A DNA stretch of 64,000 bases from Mesorhizobium sp. WSM4904 (lineage in GTDB: Bacteria > Pseudomonadota > Alphaproteobacteria > Rhizobiales > Rhizobiaceae): NCBI RefSeq assembly GCF_029674545.1, contig NZ_CP121354.1, forward strand, positions 2,551,001-2,615,000. The letters run 5' to 3'. Below, piece by piece: positions 61,903 to 64,000 of this stretch (positions are counted from its first letter, which is position 1; each line of letters starts with the position of its first letter). The notes beneath the pieces were generated by a model. That model did not search any database, had not been told where the DNA came from, and saw only the letters and a program-made list of their open reading frames with translations. The translations under genes and the position numbers were made by a program.

Positions 61903-62934
61903 ATGCACTGGTCCAAGTCAATTCTGTTTGCATCCGCGGCCATACTAGCCCTGGGCACCGCCGCGGCGCATGCCGAGAACATGCCCAAGCGCATCGGCTA
62001 CGTCACCAACTACGCCACCCATGAGTGGTACCAGAACGTCATCAAGGGCATGAAGGCGCGCGCCAAGGATCTCGGGATCGAGTTCGAGGTGCAGGACGCC
62101 AATCTCGACATCGCCAAGGAAGTGTCGGCCGCGGAAGACTTCATGGCCAAGGGCGTCGACGTGCTGATCATCACGCCCGTCAACGAGGAGGGCGTGGTGC
62201 CGCTGCTGCGCCAGGCGAAGTCCAACAACATACCGGTGGTGCTCGAGGGCAATCCGGTCAAGGGCATGACCACGATGGTCGCCATCTGCGACTACGACAC
62301 CGGCTACATGTCCGGCGTCGAGGCGGGCAAATACGCCAAGGAAAAGCTCGGCGGCGTCGCCAAGGTGATGAATGTCGGCCTGCCGCTGCTTTCCGCCACG
62401 GTGCTGCGCTCGCACGGCTTCATGGACGGCCTGAAGACCATCATCCCCGACGCGGTCATGGTCCACGACCTCGACGGCGGCGGCAATCCGGACCGCGCGC
62501 TCGAGGTCTCGTCGGCGGCGCTGGCCAAGAATTCCGACATCAACATCATCTACGGCATCAACGATTCCTCATCGCTCGGCGGCTTGCAGGCCTGGAAAGC
62601 GGCCGGCAAGTCGCAAGACGGCCTGCTGACGGTCGGCACCGGCGGCGAGGGGCTCGCCTTCATCAACGCCATGCAGAACGAGCCGTCCTACCGCATCGAG
62701 GCCGCGATGTTCCCGGAGAAGGAAGGGTTCACCGCCATCGATGCCGCGGTCAAGCTCTTCAACAGCGAGGAAGTGCCCGAGCACATCGTCAGCCCGACCG
62801 CGCCGATGACCGGCGAGGACTGGAAGAAGTTCTATGACTACGACGGCACCACCCGCACCATCAAATGGGACGCCGTCAATGCGCTGCAGCCGCCGGCAAA
62901 GTGCATGAAGACCTCAGCCGATCTCAAGAAGTAG
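61903..62934 (+). CDS. Ribose/inositol-type ABC transporter substrate-binding protein
   Basis: A 343-residue family 2 (RbsB-like) periplasmic binding protein. Signal peptide MHWSKSILFASAAILALGTAAAHA, then the mature domain ENMPKRIGYVTNYATHEWYQNVIKGMKARAKDLGIEFEV with typical DFMAKGVDVLIITPVNEEGVVP and GINDSSSLGGLQAWKAAGK segments. GGAGAAGGAA precedes the ATG. It is followed by a hairpin and a permease gene. Likely takes up a hexuronate-derived or other sugar for the island; the sugar cannot be named. IclR is the likely regulator. Confidence 0.9.
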   Translation: MHWSKSILFASAAILALGTAAAHAENMPKRIGYVTNYATHEWYQNVIKGMKARAKDLGIEFEVQDANLDIAKEVSAAEDFMAKGVDVLIITPVNEEGVVPLLRQAKSNNIPVVLEGNPVKGMTTMVAICDYDTGYMSGVEAGKYAKEKLGGVAKVMNVGLPLLSATVLRSHGFMDGLKTIIPDAVMVHDLDGGGNPDRALEVSSAALAKNSDINIIYGINDSSSLGGLQAWKAAGKSQDGLLTVGTGGEGLAFINAMQNEPSYRIEAAMFPEKEGFTAIDAAVKLFNSEEVPEHIVSPTAPMTGEDWKKFYDYDGTTRTIKWDAVNALQPPAKCMKTSADLKK

Positions 62935-62945
62935 GCTGATCGACA

Positions 62946-62974
62946 CGGCCCTTCCCGCGAGGTGGGAAGGGCCG
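62946..62974. terminator. Hairpin between binding-protein and permease genes
   Basis: CGGCCCTTCCC (62946-62956) pairs with GGGAAGGGCCG (62964-62974), a perfect 11-base stem with a seven-base loop. There is no T-run. Like those at 19287 and 34021, it follows the binding-protein gene inside an operon, so message stabilisation or partial termination is probable. Confidence 0.6.
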
Positions 62975-63047
62975 CCCGGCTAGGCGCCGTTGGCGGCAAA
63001 GACACCGACACCGGCGCCTGACCCCCGAGCGACGGGAATGGATTGAG

Positions 63048-64000
63048 ATGAGCGAGCTTACACACGCCCCCGCGCAAAGACGTTCCATCGGCGGCCAGCT
63101 TCTGGGCGGCAGCCAGCTTGTGCTCGGCGTCATCCTGGCGGTGCTGTGCATCGCCATATCCCTCGCTGCGCCGCAGTTCTATTCGGAGGCCAACATCATC
63201 GCCATCCTGCGCCAATGCGCGCTGGTGCTGATCGTCGCCTCGGGCATGACCATGCTCATCATCACGGCGGAGGTCGACCTGTCGGTAGGAGCATCGCTCG
63301 CCTTCGTCGGCTGCATCGGTATGGCGGTGCTCAATTCCACACACAGCCTTGCGCTCGGCATGCTGGCGGCGCTTGCCTTCGCCGGCGGCGTCGGCTTGTT
63401 TAACGGGCTGGTCGTCACCAGGCTCCGGGTGAACTCGCTGATCGCCTCCATCGGCACGATGATGATGCTGCAGGGCGGCGTCTACCTGTTCACACGCGAG
63501 GCTGTGCAGAACCACAATCAGCTGGCGAGCTTCACCGATCTCGGCGCCGGCTATGTCGGCGCGGTGCCGGTTCCCGTCATCCTGGCGGCGCTGATCTTCG
63601 CGGTCGCCTATGTGACGCTGCGCTTCACCACGCTCGGCCGCTATCTCTACGCGGTGGGGGCCAATGAAAGGGCGGTGCGCCTGTCCGGCCTGCGCTCGGA
63701 ACGCCTCAAGCTGTTCGCTTTCGTGGTCACCGGCCTTTGTGTCGGCGTCGCCGGCATGATCCTGTCGTCGCTGATGAATGCCGGCCAGCCGACCGCCGGC
63801 CGCGGCTTCGAACTGACGGTCATCGCCGCCGTCATCCTCGGCGGCACCAGCCTGCTCGGCGGCCGCGGCTCGCTGTTCGGCACGCTGCTCGGCGTGCTGG
63901 TGCTGAAGGTGATCGACAACGGCATCATCATTCTCGGCTGGAACCAGGATTTGCAGATGGTGGTGCCTGGCGTCGTCATCATCCTGGCGACTTATCTCGA
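63048..64000 (+). CDS. Ribose-type ABC transporter permease (partial, runs off the window)
   Basis: The first 317 residues of an RbsC-type permease. It starts at ATG 63048 (MSELTHAPAQRRSIGGQLLGGSQLV) and has about ten membrane segments: LVLGVILAVLCIAISLA, MTMLIITAEVDLSVGASLAFVG with the conserved EVDLSVG segment, and the family motif GANERAVRLSGLR followed by LTVIAAVILGGTSLLGGRGSLFGTLLGVLVLKVIDNGI. The C-terminus lies beyond 64000. It is the inner-membrane partner of the binding protein just upstream; the ATPase gene should follow outside the window. Confidence 0.93.
   Translation, partial: MSELTHAPAQRRSIGGQLLGGSQLVLGVILAVLCIAISLAAPQFYSEANIIAILRQCALVLIVASGMTMLIITAEVDLSVGASLAFVGCIGMAVLNSTHSLALGMLAALAFAGGVGLFNGLVVTRLRVNSLIASIGTMMMLQGGVYLFTREAVQNHNQLASFTDLGAGYVGAVPVPVILAALIFAVAYVTLRFTTLGRYLYAVGANERAVRLSGLRSERLKLFAFVVTGLCVGVAGMILSSLMNAGQPTAGRGFELTVIAAVILGGTSLLGGRGSLFGTLLGVLVLKVIDNGIIILGWNQDLQMVVPGVVIILATYL

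Overview
The window reads as chromosomal DNA of a high-GC alphaproteobacterium of the Rhizobiales, most like Mesorhizobium or a close relative. This is inferred from the ectoine (ehu/eut/doe) gene order, the dense sugar-acid and ABC-transporter operons, a group of surface polysaccharide genes and the short palindromic intergenic repeats typical of rhizobia. No rRNA, tRNA, CRISPR array, phage or transposase gene was seen.

Layout. 0.1-2.6 kb: three overlapping glycosyltransferase genes. 2.7-5.6 kb: a DNA topoisomerase IB, then a YciI-type protein coupled to an ECF42-type sigma factor with a candidate self-regulated promoter. 5.8-11 kb: a lysine-pathway aldehyde dehydrogenase, an unrecognised regulator-like protein, a GNAT protein and two SDR oxidoreductases. 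11-26 kb: a complete ectoine and 5-hydroxyectoine island. Its minus arm is doeX, doeC, doeD and a dehydrogenase; its plus arm is enuR, ehuABCD, eutABC and doeAB. Together they import the solute, remove the hydroxyl group, open the ring, deacetylate, transaminate and oxidise to aspartate. 26-37.3 kb: a ten-gene minus-strand operon for a 6-deoxyhexose such as L-fucose (ABC importer, mutarotase, acid-sugar dehydratases, dehydrogenases, a MaoC protein), with a divergent IclR regulator and a fuconolactonase-like hydrolase. 37.4-40.2 kb: a compact operon of a MaoC protein, a CaiB/BaiF CoA-transferase and a leaderless solute-binding-protein-like protein.

40.7-54.7 kb: a polysaccharide locus with a Wzy-like polymerase, a GH5 hydrolase, a Wzz/GumC-type co-polymerase whose kinase domain is degenerate, a Wzx flippase, a GT4 enzyme, a protein resembling inositolphosphorylceramide glucosaminyltransferases, two acyltransferase-like proteins, an FAD oxidoreductase and a WecG/TagA transferase. 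55.1-64 kb: a uronate/mannonate island of two divergent arms facing a GntR regulator with two matching operators, containing two UxuA-like proteins and a frameshifted RraA-like gene. It is followed by a second leaderless solute-binding-like protein coupled to an IclR regulator, and a ribose-type ABC importer that runs off the end.

The most unusual items are the two leaderless binding-protein-like paralogues and their CoA-chemistry and IclR partners, the degenerate kinase on the Wzz protein, the single-base frameshift in the RraA-like gene, a gene-tail relic at 40.4 kb, and several families of structured intergenic repeats, some of which abut start or stop codons.
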